From assembly GCF_000002425.4 (NCBI RefSeq), contig NC_037255.1:7632063-7696062 (forward strand): a stretch of 64,000 bases of DNA, in the 5' to 3' direction. Both the position numbers and the translations under genes were made by a program. The notes under the pieces were generated by a model. It was not told the origin of the DNA. It saw only the letters and a list, made by a program, of their open reading frames with translations, and searched no databases. The number at the start of each line of letters is the position of its first letter. Positions within the stretch are counted from its first letter, which is position 1. Source of the stretch: Physcomitrium patens (lineage: Eukaryota; Streptophyta; Bryopsida; Funariales; Funariaceae). Shown in pieces: positions 13,074 through 25,388 of the stretch.

Positions 13074-13904
13074 GCACACAGCAGCACACTCGAAGGATTT
13101 GCAATGCACACAGCCACTGCAGCGCAAGCTGCACATTTGTTTCACAGGGGAGGACGACCCACTTTGGAACGACAAGAACGAAGTTGACGCAGAACTCAAC
13201 TCCGTCGACCTGCAGGCAGCGACAACGAAACCATTGAGTGACTTCACAGTAGCCATTTCTCACATCAGCAATTTCCCCCTTTACTTCGACATCCCGTGAG
13301 CTTAATGCTACAAATATCTCTTCTGAAAACTCCCAAACTTCATTTCCTAACACCTACGATCTATCTAAGCTCCCAAAATTCCTCCAGCCTCGGCACTTCA
13401 AGCCCCAAATGAAGCTGAGCTGAATGAATTATCAGGCTACCGATGACTTTCGATTGGAAGCAAAACATGAAGGGATTCTTTGCTTACGTTATCGATTTCC
13501 GTAGGTTGAGTATGTTCCGAGTTTCTGCTAAGACCATGAGCTAACACTCAAAATGCGGCGTCCAACAACCTTGCTGATCTGACAGCTCGCGGTCATGGCC
13601 CCATCAACCCAGGAAGAATAACACTACGCCACCAGTCATCCATGCCCGTGACCCGCCTTTCTTTGAATTGAGCGTTTCTCCCAGCTCGCTCAAACTCTAC
13701 CATCCCCCTCGTCGTTGTTTTCTGTATTCGAAAGCTGGGCTCCACCCGTGGATTTGTTGCTCCTCCTATTCCAAGACGACCCACTTGACTCTTTGGTTTG
13801 TACAGTCTTCCACTTTTGCTGAGATGCAGAACCTTTAATATGAACTGAGCTGCTGTAGCGTGGTAGGGCTGAGAGACATTGATGGTTTAAGGCCTCGAAA
13901 GTTA

Positions 13905-13912
13905 AAACCCTA
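13905..13912 (+). promoter_or_regulatory. Telo-box AAACCCTA near the start of the ceramidase-like gene
   Basis: A perfect AAACCCTA lies 124 bases before the ATG, in a position typical for telo-boxes close to transcription starts of plant genes. The match is short, so chance occurrence cannot be excluded. Confidence 0.4.
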
Positions 13913-14035
13913 GCCTGAGTCGTAGTTCCGGAATTCCACCCTGAGCTTCGAGAAGTAGAGGCGTTTTCTCGATTTTTAGAGCGCTGAATTTCTTTTCAAT
14001 ACGGAAGCAGTGGAAAAATAAGCAGTGCTGTGAAG

Positions 14036-16531
14036 ATGAGGTTAGATGGGAGAGGGCAGAGATTGGCCGTATGGGGTGTGGCTGCGTTTATCTTCGCTGT
14101 TCTTATGATCGTTACTCCAAAAATTCCTCAAGATCAAAAGTATCATCAGTTTGCTGACAGGCGGAATTTCTTCGGTGAGTCAACTGCTTGCCTATGATCT
14201 CTCAGACAACTTTTGCTATCAATTACCTCAGTAGATTGTACCTCATTTCAGAACCCTGTAACATCCTCTGTTTTGGTAAGTGGTCGCGGAGTAGCTGATT
14301 GTTATATGTGGGGAATACATCTGATTAGTGATGCATTATTTATTCAGTGAAACACTTGTCTTGGTATCACTTTGAAGTGCTGGAACAGACAATTAGAGAT
14401 GACCTAGCTCGGCTGGGACATTTTTAGTAAATAATTGCTATCTCTGCAACGTTGAGTGATAATTCATCTACTATAACTTCTCACCTTTCAGGTATACCGA
14501 ACACGCTGAATGTTGTGTCCAACTTCCCTTTCTTGGTCATCGGCATTGTAGGCTTAGTTCTCACGCTTCATGGCAATAGCTTCGGATTGAGGTTAGCTTT
14601 CTGACGACATAATTTCTCTCCTGTTTCTTGATGCCTTCGCATTCCCCTAAGCATGAGGTATTCTATGAAGTAGCCCACAAACCAGCTGTCAGTCTGTTGC
14701 TGCCTTGGAGAACAAGGATTTGAAATTTTTCGACGCTCGAAACGTTGTAGCAGGCGACTTGGAATTATCGTATGTTGATTATATCTGAATATTCCATGAA
14801 CATTTTTTCGTGATTTTTGATGAATTTGGTGTCTTGTTGTTAAATTCTGTTGTGTTGTGTTGTGTGTGTGTTTTTTATTTTATTTTATTTTATTTTATTT
14901 TTTTCAGTTTGCAGGGTGAATTGCTGGGGTGGTCAATCTTTTTCCTTGGGGTCACAGCCACTGCTTTCGGGTCAGCATACTATCATCTGAAGCCCAACGA
15001 TGCGCGCCTCGTCTGGGACCGTCTTCCTGTAAGTCAAACCTTTCTATTTTGCTTAAGTGGTTCGCTCAATGTAACAGTATCAGAATGTGGTTCTAATAAG
15101 TAAATATGATCTATTTCCGAACTGTATTGTATCAAGGTCGTCTCATGTGTGGGCACACTAGCCTGTTTCATTATTTAGATTATTGTGAAGCTAGAAATCG
15201 GTGTAAAATGGTTGCTTTTTTAGATGCTAAAATAACTCTCAAGTAAAGGTCACAGCTTACCTTGGAACCCCAAGTGATAGGCTACATATTTTAGACTCTG
15301 AAGAATCTGGTGTACTGCATTTCAGATGACCGTTGCTTTCGCCTCAGTAATGGCAGTGTTTATCATCGAGCGAATTGATGAGGCCACTGGAAAAGCGTCC
15401 ATCTTTCCCCTTCTTACTGCTGGGGCAGGTAGTGTGGCATACTGGCGGTAAGTACTGAAAAAGCTTCGTACGCAGAGTTACTGCTGGTTCCTGATTTCAA
15501 AAATCTTTCACACGGTCCTGGATTTGTGGAAGTATCTCCACTTTTACATGGTGATTCTTAAGCTGGTTTGTGGGTCATGATTGAAGTGCGTTGATACTTT
15601 GTTGATCTCAATGATAATATTTAATTTAGCCATTCTAGTCCCACGAATTCAAATTATTTTTGTTTATTTAATTTATTTTGCGGGGTTGAATCGCAGGTTT
15701 GCAAATGATTTGCGGCTTTATGCGATAGTTCAATTTGTGCCATGCTTTGCTATTCCCGCTATGGCCATTCTGCTGCCGCCCAAATATTCCCACTCCCATT
15801 ACTGGCTTTGGGCTGCAGGTTCTTACCCACCTAGAATAAGTGATGAAAGCATAGATTGCCTGTTTCTATGTATAGAATTAACCACATTTCACATGGTAGT
15901 AGCATGGGGTCATGAGTCTTAGCATTTGGCATAATTAAGCTTGGCTATCGTTCCAGAGTTTTTATATGATACATACTAATTAACTTAATCCCTTAATCTA
16001 TCCAACTACTTTTAAGTTGTTATTGTTTTTATTCTTTTGAGCGCAGGCTGGTATCTACTAGCAAAAATTCAAGAGGCGTTGGACATGAAGTTTTACAGGT
16101 GGACTTACTTCATAGTGAGTGGCCACACTCTGAAGCATCTGAGTGCGGCCATGGTTCCAGTGGTTACTATCGTCATGCTCTATTGTCGTAATGTGCGCAT
16201 AGAAAGGTATATCTGAAACCTTAACCGACAAGTCTGTTTACATCCCATGCCTGCTTGTCTTGTATATCCGGGTTCACGATTTCCATGTGTAGTTTCTACA
16301 CACGTCAGTGAAGACCGCTGCTTCGATGCTAATTTTGTTGACACGATTAATTCACTTTGCGATTGTGCTTTTAGGCAAAGTTTACTTGATAAATGGCGAC
16401 ATCAGGCGAGGGGGACCACTAGTGTAAGCGGGAGTGGAAGTACCATTTCACAGAGATGGAAAGCATATTGGAGCGGAAGGTCTTCGAGTTCCAATCTGCA
16501 CGATGAAACTGAATCTCTTGTTCGGGCATGA
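14036..16531 (+). CDS. Alkaline ceramidase / phytoceramidase family membrane protein (7 exons)
   Basis: Exons 14036-14174, 14492-14591, 14908-15028, 15326-15447, 15697-15818, 16047-16206 and 16375-16531 join in phase to 306 residues, all with GT-AG introns. The protein is a multi-pass membrane protein of the alkaline ceramidase family (CREST superfamily), which cleaves the amide bond of (phyto)ceramides in ER/Golgi membranes. The metal and catalytic set known from alkaline ceramidases is present with exact spacing: Ser102, His106 (GSAYYH), Asp117 (WDRLP), His228 and His232 (SGHTLKH). Hydrophobic segments lie at about 11-27, 56-73, 85-101, 121-136, 165-189, 197-207 and 234-250. The C-terminal tail, about 50 residues, is basic and Ser-rich. 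The start is the first ATG giving the full N-terminal segment. Enzyme activity and substrate are inferred; plant members of this branch are often annotated only by similarity. Confidence 0.92.
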
Positions 16532-17150
16532 CTGGCAGGTAGTTCGCCTGAGCGTCTGTATGGTTTGTACATTCGTCTCATGGATCTTATGTCTGAGGCA
16601 ATTGTGTTAAGATCTCAATTGTAGTCTAGCAGATGCGGAACACAGTTCATCGTTTGATCACAATTTGACACAAGGAAAACTTGTGGCATTGAGATGAAAA
16701 CTAGGACAATCTGGCCTTTTGACTTCAAGGATGTGAATTTGCTATTACTTGTCACCCAACCGCTGTCCTTCAATTTTTGTAGATTATTGATCTTCATCTT
16801 TCCAAATATCTCTTCAATCATGAACCAAGATGGAATTCAAATTTCGCTAGATAAGACCAAAACATTATATATCCCTTGCATCCAATTATTGGAGCTAGTT
16901 TGAGTAAACGAAGCGGATTGTATGTAATAGAATCCATAAATGATACGATAGTCTTTGAATTGGCAACTATACTTCATCACTGTGATGAGAATTCTCTTGT
17001 AAAAGAAAATCATTGCATATGCAGTACTTGCAGAGGATTGAATAGTAATAAAGTTCATGAAATCCTGGTCTATGAGTCGAGATCCGAGCATTGATTATTT
17101 GAGACCTCATGAAACATCAAATTAGATTAGGTTTACAATTATTATGTAAT
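16532..17150 (+). other. 3' flank of the ceramidase-like gene
   Basis: The stretch after the TGA keeps the balanced composition of the gene island for about 600 bases, then turns AT-rich near 17100. Short open frames (16694-16903, 16837-17091) overlap on opposite strands and show no domain. It is probably the 3' untranslated region and terminator. Confidence 0.45.
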
Positions 17151-20100
17151 AGGACGCTAGTTTTATTGAAATTGATGTGGTCATTCTTGGTGCTTTGTTT
17201 TGTTGAATTTAGCATGTTTACACTACACATGGAAGTTTGTAATGTTAACAGAAAGAGTAATGTTTTAATTATATGACAAATGATGATTTTTTAATATATT
17301 ATTCATATAATGGCATTTTTGTAGTTAAATGTCTTAAAACCTAACTTAATGATTGCATGTAATAAGTTTTTAAAACAACAACAAAAAATTAATTCAATAA
17401 GATAAAATAAAAAAATGTGTTTATTTAAAATATATCTATATGTAAAATTCTATCTTAAATCTTGACCAAAATAATTACCATGTTAGAAAGGTAGATTTTG
17501 TAATATAACATGGTAGAATTCCTCCATTAGAAACACCAAAATCTATTAAAATTAACATTCTATGCAATCTTTGACTAAAATATTAGCAACAAATAGAAAA
17601 ACTCAATGACTTCATGGTTTTGGAATCGATTAGGAAACATGGCCCAAAGATCAAAGAATTAACCATATGAGCGAAGAGTAGGCTATACTACTTCAAATGC
17701 ATGACCATGCAAGAGAATAATCATGTCAAGGTTTATTTCAATCAAATAAATAATATTAAGTTGATACTATTAAGCTATAACTTTAAAATAGATAATAAAA
17801 AAATGTGCTTCTATCTTTGGACACCATACTATAAATTAGATCCTTCTATCAAATACAAGTAGCAGAAGATATATCTATAAATACAAGTTTTGGAATTTTT
17901 ACATGGACTACAAACCAAAGAATTTTTCTACCCCATCTTCTCATAAATTTTTGAAATCATAATGATAGAAGATAATAAACTCTATTGTTCTAAGATCTAT
18001 AGTCTTAGAATGCAAATCCTTGCAAAAAACATTACAATACTATCAAAGACTATCAAAATCACAAAAATAGACATGAAAGAGTAAATCAAACAAGAACATA
18101 TCCTTTCTTTTAGTGAGTTCAACTTACAACACAAGTGCTATCACTATTACAAATATAATACAATCAAATGCACCACCATCTAAAGACCTATTGAAGAATA
18201 CATAGCCAAAAAAAGATAGGAAACATATCTCAATATAGAATATTTTAAATTATATTATGCTTAGGAGTAGGTAGGGATCTAACTTTAATGATACAATACC
18301 AACTTCTTGCTCACAAGAACAATCAAAGAAGAGGTGAGTTTCAACTATAAAAAAAAACTAATGGCTTTATCAAGCAATCTATTACATAACATTTCTAGGA
18401 TAAAGTTATAACCTCTTTTTATAAGGTAGCAATTGGTTACAATACCACGCATATATATTTTTCTTTGTGGACAACTCTCAATTAGAAAAATTAGTCTCAA
18501 GGCCAAAAATTCTCAATTATAATAATACTTATTATTGTCAATAAGAACAATAATGGTCAATACACAATTCTATTATCAATATACAAAGCATATCTATTAA
18601 TAACTTTTTACTAATATAATTCTTGAATAAGACAATATGGATACAAGAAGAAACATACAATCACCTAGTAAATAAAATAATGCAACAACTTCGATCTAAG
18701 ATCATTAAAAATATAAAAAAAATCAAAAAACAAATAAAACAAAGAAACAAAGAAACAAAAGGATCTACTATGCAAGTAGGAAGATGCACTCTAGATGTAC
18801 AAATTGCTATGGTTCTCTGGCATGGTAGCACTAAGCATCCTTGTTATTCTTATTACTCACAATGACTCACATTTTTTGTTTAAGGTACAATACAATTACA
18901 TTTAGCATATATTCTTAGATTTTATATAAGGTTAGATTCTTGCATTAATGTCTTTATAAGCTAAGGCCTAAGAAATTAGAAATGAAGGAAGACAACTACT
19001 CTTTTGCACCAACCTTTTCTAAAACTTATCATTAGATTTTATTACTATAATAGTCATCTTAGAGGCCAATGCCTAATTAACTATCCAAAATTAATATACA
19101 AAAAATAGAGTTGCTTGCTTCTTTAAAATAGACTTGAAAGAATGATAGAACCACTTGTTCTTAGTTCCTTGAATGTTTAATTTTTGAATGGCAAACAAGT
19201 TGGCATTAATAAATAACACAAGTCCAAGGATTTTTTTTGTAAGAACTACATCCAAGCCTGACCTATTATTAATATAAAAATATAATTTTTTACTTTTCAA
19301 TTGTCAAAATAGGACTCACTAATTCTTATCCCTCTACAGCTCTATTCTACGGAGTAAGGCCTAATACTTAGCAATTTAAGATTTATTCACAAGAGAGATT
19401 GGCATCCTCGTATCTAAAAAAATAGTAGACCAAATTTGTAAATATGGCATAATAGAACTTGACCAAGTTTAATATGTAACATTTCAATTGTTTATAATAT
19501 TCAAAATAAGAATAATCAATATCTATTGATATATCAATAATAGTAGTAGAATCAAATTATAGAAATTAATCATAAGATACTTTCTTTCAACTATACATTA
19601 TGTATTAGTTGATGATTTGATTTGTAGAGAGTAATTGGAAGATAAACAAGGTTTTAGAAAGGCAAGAAAAAAATCCTTTATGTTAGACAATGGAAAATAA
19701 GCACCAAACATAATCTATTTACAAGTCAATACAATCTATTTGCCAATTATAGTCTAATTTTTTGATAGCCTCATACATATTTGATGTTCTATGTCCCACA
19801 AGCTTTTAAAAAACTTTAATTTGATTGGCCTTTCATAGTTAGATATTTCTAATTCAACACACAATTACTCATAAATAAAAATATTAAACTTTGATACTAC
19901 AAGCCTGGATACAAGTTATCTCTAGCCACATAATCTATAGTTCAAATACCAAGATTATTGTGACTATCAAAGCGTTTTAAAAAAATCAGTGATAAAAACA
20001 AATAAATAAATAAATAAATGATAGAATAAAGATTTCAAAAAAATAATATACACACATATACAATATCAAAATGATCCTATAAGACCACTAGAATGATAAT

Positions 20101-20269
20101 AAAATTAGAAAGAAATTAAATGAGGTCCATGCAACTTAACAAAGAAATTGATAAGATGAGATAGAATATAACAATCAAAACCTCATCATACTACTATTAA
20201 ATATTGAAAAAGCAATTAAGTGATGAATTGATGTTTTTTTCAAAGCAATAATAATATATGTAGGCTTCT
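17151..20269. other. AT-rich intergenic DNA, no gene seen
   Basis: I recognise no coding region, RNA gene or LTR here. Because a LINE reverse-transcriptase relic follows on the plus strand, part of this stretch may be the decayed 5' portion of the same element, but I could not identify an endonuclease domain. Confidence 0.5.
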
Positions 20270-20800
20270 ACAAAAAAATGATAGATTTTTTTATGGCACT
20301 ATATATAAGTGCATTTTCATCTATATGCCTAAATGACTTATTAGACAAATCTTTTTTTTTAAATACTTAGTGCAACAAAAATATTTGTTGGCACCCTCTT
20401 TCTATCTCTTTATTGGATGTATTTATGATTACATACTTGACATTATATAACAAGGCTTCTAAGACTTTACACTCATAAAATATAATAATAAGATAAGGTA
20501 ATGTTTACAGATGATTTGGCTCTATACCTAAATGGAATAAAAACCAACTTTAACCACATTATAAAAGGCATTGAAATATTTTTTATACCTTGGAAACAAA
20601 ACTAAACTATTAAAAAACTAAAGATATATGGTACTCAAATATACAACGAATTTGGAATTGGCATCACAACTAGGATATAAAATGGCTCAAAGAAGATAGG
20701 ACAATATTATACCTTGGCTTTTCCACAGGCTTTTGTATTGCCACAAAAGAATTAAATAATAAAATTATATTCTAATTCACAATGGTACTAAATAATAAGA
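20270..20800 (+). mobile_element. L1-like LINE reverse-transcriptase relic
   Basis: Piecewise plus-strand translation gives the order of blocks typical of plant L1 reverse transcriptases. First comes a segment resembling APSFYLFI (near 20390-20410). The catalytic box follows as FTDDLALYLNG (FTDD at 20504-20515, usually F/YADD). Then, in another frame, comes WLKEDRTILYLGFSTGF (about 20680-20735), the counterpart of the downstream YLGFP block. Frame changes and stops between the blocks show it is dead. No poly-A tail or 5' end could be placed. The following F repeat begins at about 20864. Confidence 0.68.
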
Positions 20801-20863
20801 TTATATTTTAGCTTACAAAGGCACTAAAAATGGGGGAATTATACTTCATATCATTAATAGTGT

Positions 20864-22185
20864 TGTAATATGTGTTGTCTTATTTGAAAATCTACTTGCC
20901 TAAAAAAGGTGAAGTTGTGTTTTACAAATATCTAAGAAACCTTAATAGGTTTTAATTATCTAAATACAAAGTAATTCAAATTTCAATTCAAAAGTACTTA
21001 AAGCCAATACAAAGTGCTCAAAAATACTCTTTTTAGTAACCTCAACCATATACAAATTCCAATTGCCTTATTACTTTCATAATTAGGTAATTTCAATTTT
21101 TTCTTGTAAATCTTAATCCTAGTTAGTGAATTTTAATAAGCTGTAACTTCTAATTTGACCATCTATTTAGCATACAAATGCCACTATAAGTCTTTACATG
21201 CTCAAAAAAATTCAGCCCAATCCAACTTATAGATTGCAAGGAAAAGCCCAAAAATCACACTAATGTCACTTAGCCGTTAACTTAAAAGTTTTAGTAGATG
21301 TTTTAGTAGCGGTTTCTCCTTTTCCAACTGTTAACTTCAACTTAAAATTAGTATATTGCTTGATCTTAAAGTCTTCTACTACCATGCCAAATTTCACCTT
21401 GATGCAACTAATAGATCTTCAAATAGCATAGAAATTCTACCCAATCCCAAACTGCCAACTTTTAATACCTTCTTGTATCAAAACCTTGATATCTTTTAAT
21501 TGCATTGTTTAATTAATAAAAAAAAATTCACACACTTAAGACATCTAATCAACAAAGCAATTTCAAATTTTGAACTATAGATGTGACACCAATTCTACGA
21601 ACTAGTCGAGAGTACTTGCTTTAATTATCTTGTTTAAATCCCAAATCACTGATATAAATCTTGACTTTAAACAATGATTGCAAAATCATTCCTAATCCTT
21701 TGAAAAAAAAACCTTATACCTTTAGAATTGATTTGAAGCTAACTTACCAATTTTAATTTTTGATCTTCAAATGCCTCTCTATTTTTCCCTAATCAATTGT
21801 TATAATGGCTAGAGGTCTAATTTCAACCCTCTCCCACAAATAGTCGACCTCCAGGAATCAATTTCATCTATTCTAGAGGTTTTTTAGTCCAACCCTACCT
21901 TGAACTAAACTCTAGTATCAACCATGCTAATTATTTATTTTTTTAATCTAATTTTATCAAGTTATGACCTTTCTAAGGCAATAAAAGAATTTCTACATTC
22001 TAGAAGGTAAAGTTATTAACCAACCTTTAATCTACTAGCTATTGAGACAAGAAAATAAACTAAGAGGCTTTTATAAAATCCTTGTTTAAATATCTTGAGC
22101 TATTATTAAACTAAGATGATTAGATATTAATTAAAATTTTATTTTTGATTATATTTTTACTATATAGTCGTGTTACAATATGACA
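20864..22185 (+). repeat. Repeat family F, copy F1 (1322 bases)
   Basis: This aligns end to end with 40336-41657 (also 1322 bases). Shared segments include the start of the type TGTAATATG / TGTCATATT, the central part around the words ccaatccaacttatagatt, and the end TTACAATATGACA. The end is roughly the reverse complement of the start (TGTCATATT), which would suit either an LTR or a short terminal inverted repeat. No coding capacity is visible. No target duplication is clear at this copy. Confidence 0.72.
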
Positions 22186-23846
22186 AGGGGCCAAATTATG
22201 ATAGTATATCAAATATTCTTTACCACAATCTAATACATTTGCTCATATGCATCCATCAATGATACAACCTTCAAACAAACTAGAGTTGTAATTCAAAATT
22301 ATATATGGAGATTAAAGACATGAAGCAATACATGAGCCAAGTAGTATAATCTATTACCATGTAATCAATCACACATTGAAGGATAAAATTCTTTGATTCC
22401 AATATACAAAAAAAAATACTTCTTTCTAAATTATTAGTTCAACCCTTATAGCTAAGACCTAAATTTTAAAAAACTTTTGTTAGATATTATATCATATAAA
22501 TTAAGATGACAAGGACTAGAAACTAGCCAATTTATCTTCATTTGATCATGAAAACATAAAGACCTCTTAAGGATAGCTCACAATTGAGGATAATAACTTT
22601 CAAGGCATAGATATAAATCTTAAATATGTTGAACCAACTCACCGTAAATATTACAAGAAAATTATATGGTAACCAATCTTTGAAAAGTCACTCATTAAAA
22701 TCTAATTGGGCTGTGAAGTTAGTACCCATTTGGCCTTCAACTACAATATTAGAAAAAAGAATATAATTTTCTACCTAAAAGATCTATGGCACCTTCACAA
22801 TCAGGACTAACTGCAGAAAGATCTTCTATAATAACAAATAAGATTTAGAAACATATAAATATTATAAGTAGGAATAATCAATTCTATATTATAGTCACTA
22901 TTTGGTATCTTTTTTCTATAATCAAGCAAATGGATTATAACAAAAATAAATGAGCATATTAATATCATCTATTACATTCTAAAATAATATTGTAAGAAAT
23001 CGCAAGTCGACTAATATTAAATACTATACATGAAAGAACTCACATCCATCTCAGAAAGAGCAACCAAAATATTACTTGATAATCTTAAACAAATCTAAGT
23101 CATCTTCATATCCAAGATGAATAAAGTTATTGACTATAATCATGTATTGTTGACAAAATACTACTATAGAATTTAGCTCTTTAGATCCATTCCAATATTA
23201 TTTGTACCATAAAACCTAACCAATTAAAATTAAAGAAATACATAAAGCATGAAAGGTGGAAACTTCTATACATACATTATAAATTTAGAATGTTGAATTA
23301 TCTTTACTAAATAATTTGAAAGCATGTATATAGTATAATATCTTTAATCAAGAAGATACAAATATATTAAATGCCACAAATTTCTACATTGAATATGTTA
23401 TATATGTTTCTTTTAAAAAATAGCTTCTTTAAATTGGCTCACCTTGCAAGATGCCTTTCTATCAATACATGGCAACAAAAGGTTGGTTGTAAAGGCTACT
23501 ACTACATCTCTTGTGGCTCCACTGCCTAAATAGCTAAACATACTCTAATGACATGTCCAACAATTACTCTTTTAAGTATATTTTTTTATAACTTACAAAT
23601 TAAAATATGCTTTATGGATTTCTATACCACTTGAATATACATTCTATACAACCTCGTCTAAAAACTTAACACCACATGAAAATATTGTGAGACTATATTC
23701 AAAAGTATTTTTAGATGCAAACAAGTAATATGTCATACATAACAACATCTCTTTGAAAAATCTTGAAAGCAATTTTATTAAAAAACCATGGGTACTAAAA
23801 TGTAGATATGAAATTAATTAAATAACATTCAACTTTAAGGCAATGC
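22186..23846. other. AT-rich intergenic DNA, no gene seen
   Basis: This lies between two copies of repeat F. I find no open frame with a known domain, no LTR pair and no RNA gene. Confidence 0.5.
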
Positions 23847-25388
23847 TATCATATTCTGTGAAATCTTGCTTGAGAATACGTTGAATACCTAGTTGTGGAA
23901 GGTAAAAAAAAATGAAAACAATAAGTCTTATCAACTCTAATAGAATTATATATAAATTTTAATTAAAGCTTAACAAACATAATCAAACATTGATTAAGTC
24001 TAATTAAAATTTTAAATAAATTATAAAAGAAATTTTAAAAAATCCTAAAAGAATCCTTATCTAATCCTAAACAAATTATAATCAAAATTTTAAAAAATCA
24101 AAAAAAAAACTAGAAAAATTCTAATCAAATCCTAGACAAATCTTTGAAAAATCCTAATCAAATTCTAAAAAATTCTTAGACAAATCCTAATTAAATTCTA
24201 GACCAATCTTTAAAAAAATTCTAAATAAATCTTAGAAAAATTCTAAAATTAACCTAATAAAATCCTAGATAAATTTTAGATAACCTCTAATCAAACTCTA
24301 GATCTTAAACCAACTCTAAATCATAAATAAATTCTTAACAAACCTTATGGCAGATTGAAACTTCAATAACTAACAATCAAACTATTGATTTCAATTCAAA
24401 TTTTGTACATCTCTCAAAAACTAAGCTATCAATAAAAGAAAATATTTCAAAGAAGATCAAACTCATTAAATAGAAGATAATTCCTAAAATATGCTTAGGT
24501 GTTAACTGACATCTTTTTTTAATCTTGATGCCAATCTCTTCAAGTTAAAATCTCTTAATTCCATCATTAAATACTTCTTAAAAGTTACATATTTGTTGAA
24601 AATCAAGTCTACTACCTATATACATAAATTTCACCTCAATCTAATGAGCAAATTGCTAAAGATGTTAGAAACTTTCACTGACCCTCTAAACCCTATTTTT
24701 GAGATTTCAACCTATTTGAACTTTAATAACCTTCACTCTAATTATTTGATCATGCTCAATTCTACAACATACAATAATAACTATTGTAAAAAAAAATCTA
24801 CAAATTTTCACCTATAAGTCTTCTATCAAACTTAGAAATTTCTTTAAAATATAAATTCTTTTTTTATTACACAAAATTAGATTCATTGAAACAACCCTAA
24901 CTTTGCAAATTTCTTACAAAGTTATTATAAATTCAAATTTCTCAAAATCCATGTTTAAAAAAATCCTATAAAGTCTTCTTTCAAATCCCACTCTTTGATT
25001 TACAAAAGAATCCTAAAGTTGCTAAAGATACGCAGTTTTGTGCTTTAGGATCTGATTTCAATCCTAATTAATAATTGGTCCTTTTTCGGATATCAATTCT
25101 TCTTTTTTTAAAGTATTTTTTACTAAAATCAATTCCTAATTTTCTTATATATATATCTATATTCTTTATTTTTCTATGCTATCTTGTTTTGCCTTATTTA
25201 TGGTCCTACAAAATAAGTAAAAGTCCACTTTACAAAAAGATAACTTTTATACTTTTAATTTTACTAAATTTTGATTATTATTTATATTTCTAAGATAATT
25301 TTTATAATATTTTAAAATAAGATCTTCTATAATATAATATTTTTTTTTTTACTTTTTTACCTATTAGCCATGATACATTACAATAACA
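23847..25388 (+). repeat. Repeat family F, copy F2, long form
   Basis: The start (TATCATATTCTGTGAAATC) and following words (aatcttgcttgag, tagttgtggaag) match copy F3 at 43831, and the end (gatacattacaataaca) matches the end of F3. Between about 23990 and 24330 there is a tract of imperfect AATCCTAA-type units like the one in F3. Single frames of 72-74 codons inside it are low-complexity. The right edge is approximate. Confidence 0.62.

Larger units (their letters stand above)
12691..14035. promoter_or_regulatory. GC-richer upstream island of the ceramidase-like gene
   Basis: Base composition changes sharply near 12900 from strongly AT-rich to balanced. Short open frames occur on both strands (for example 13072-13299 plus and 13051-13353 minus), but none shows a known domain, and the two overlap each other. 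The island contains two telo-box sites and runs directly into the first coding exon at 14036, so it most likely holds the promoter and 5' untranslated region. An unrecognised divergent gene or a gene remnant around 12900-13780 is possible. Confidence 0.45.

Noticed and set aside
13051-13353. 100-codon minus-strand frame and 75-codon plus-strand frame in the GC island
   Set aside because: They overlap on opposite strands, show no domain, and the higher GC content alone makes chance open frames likely.
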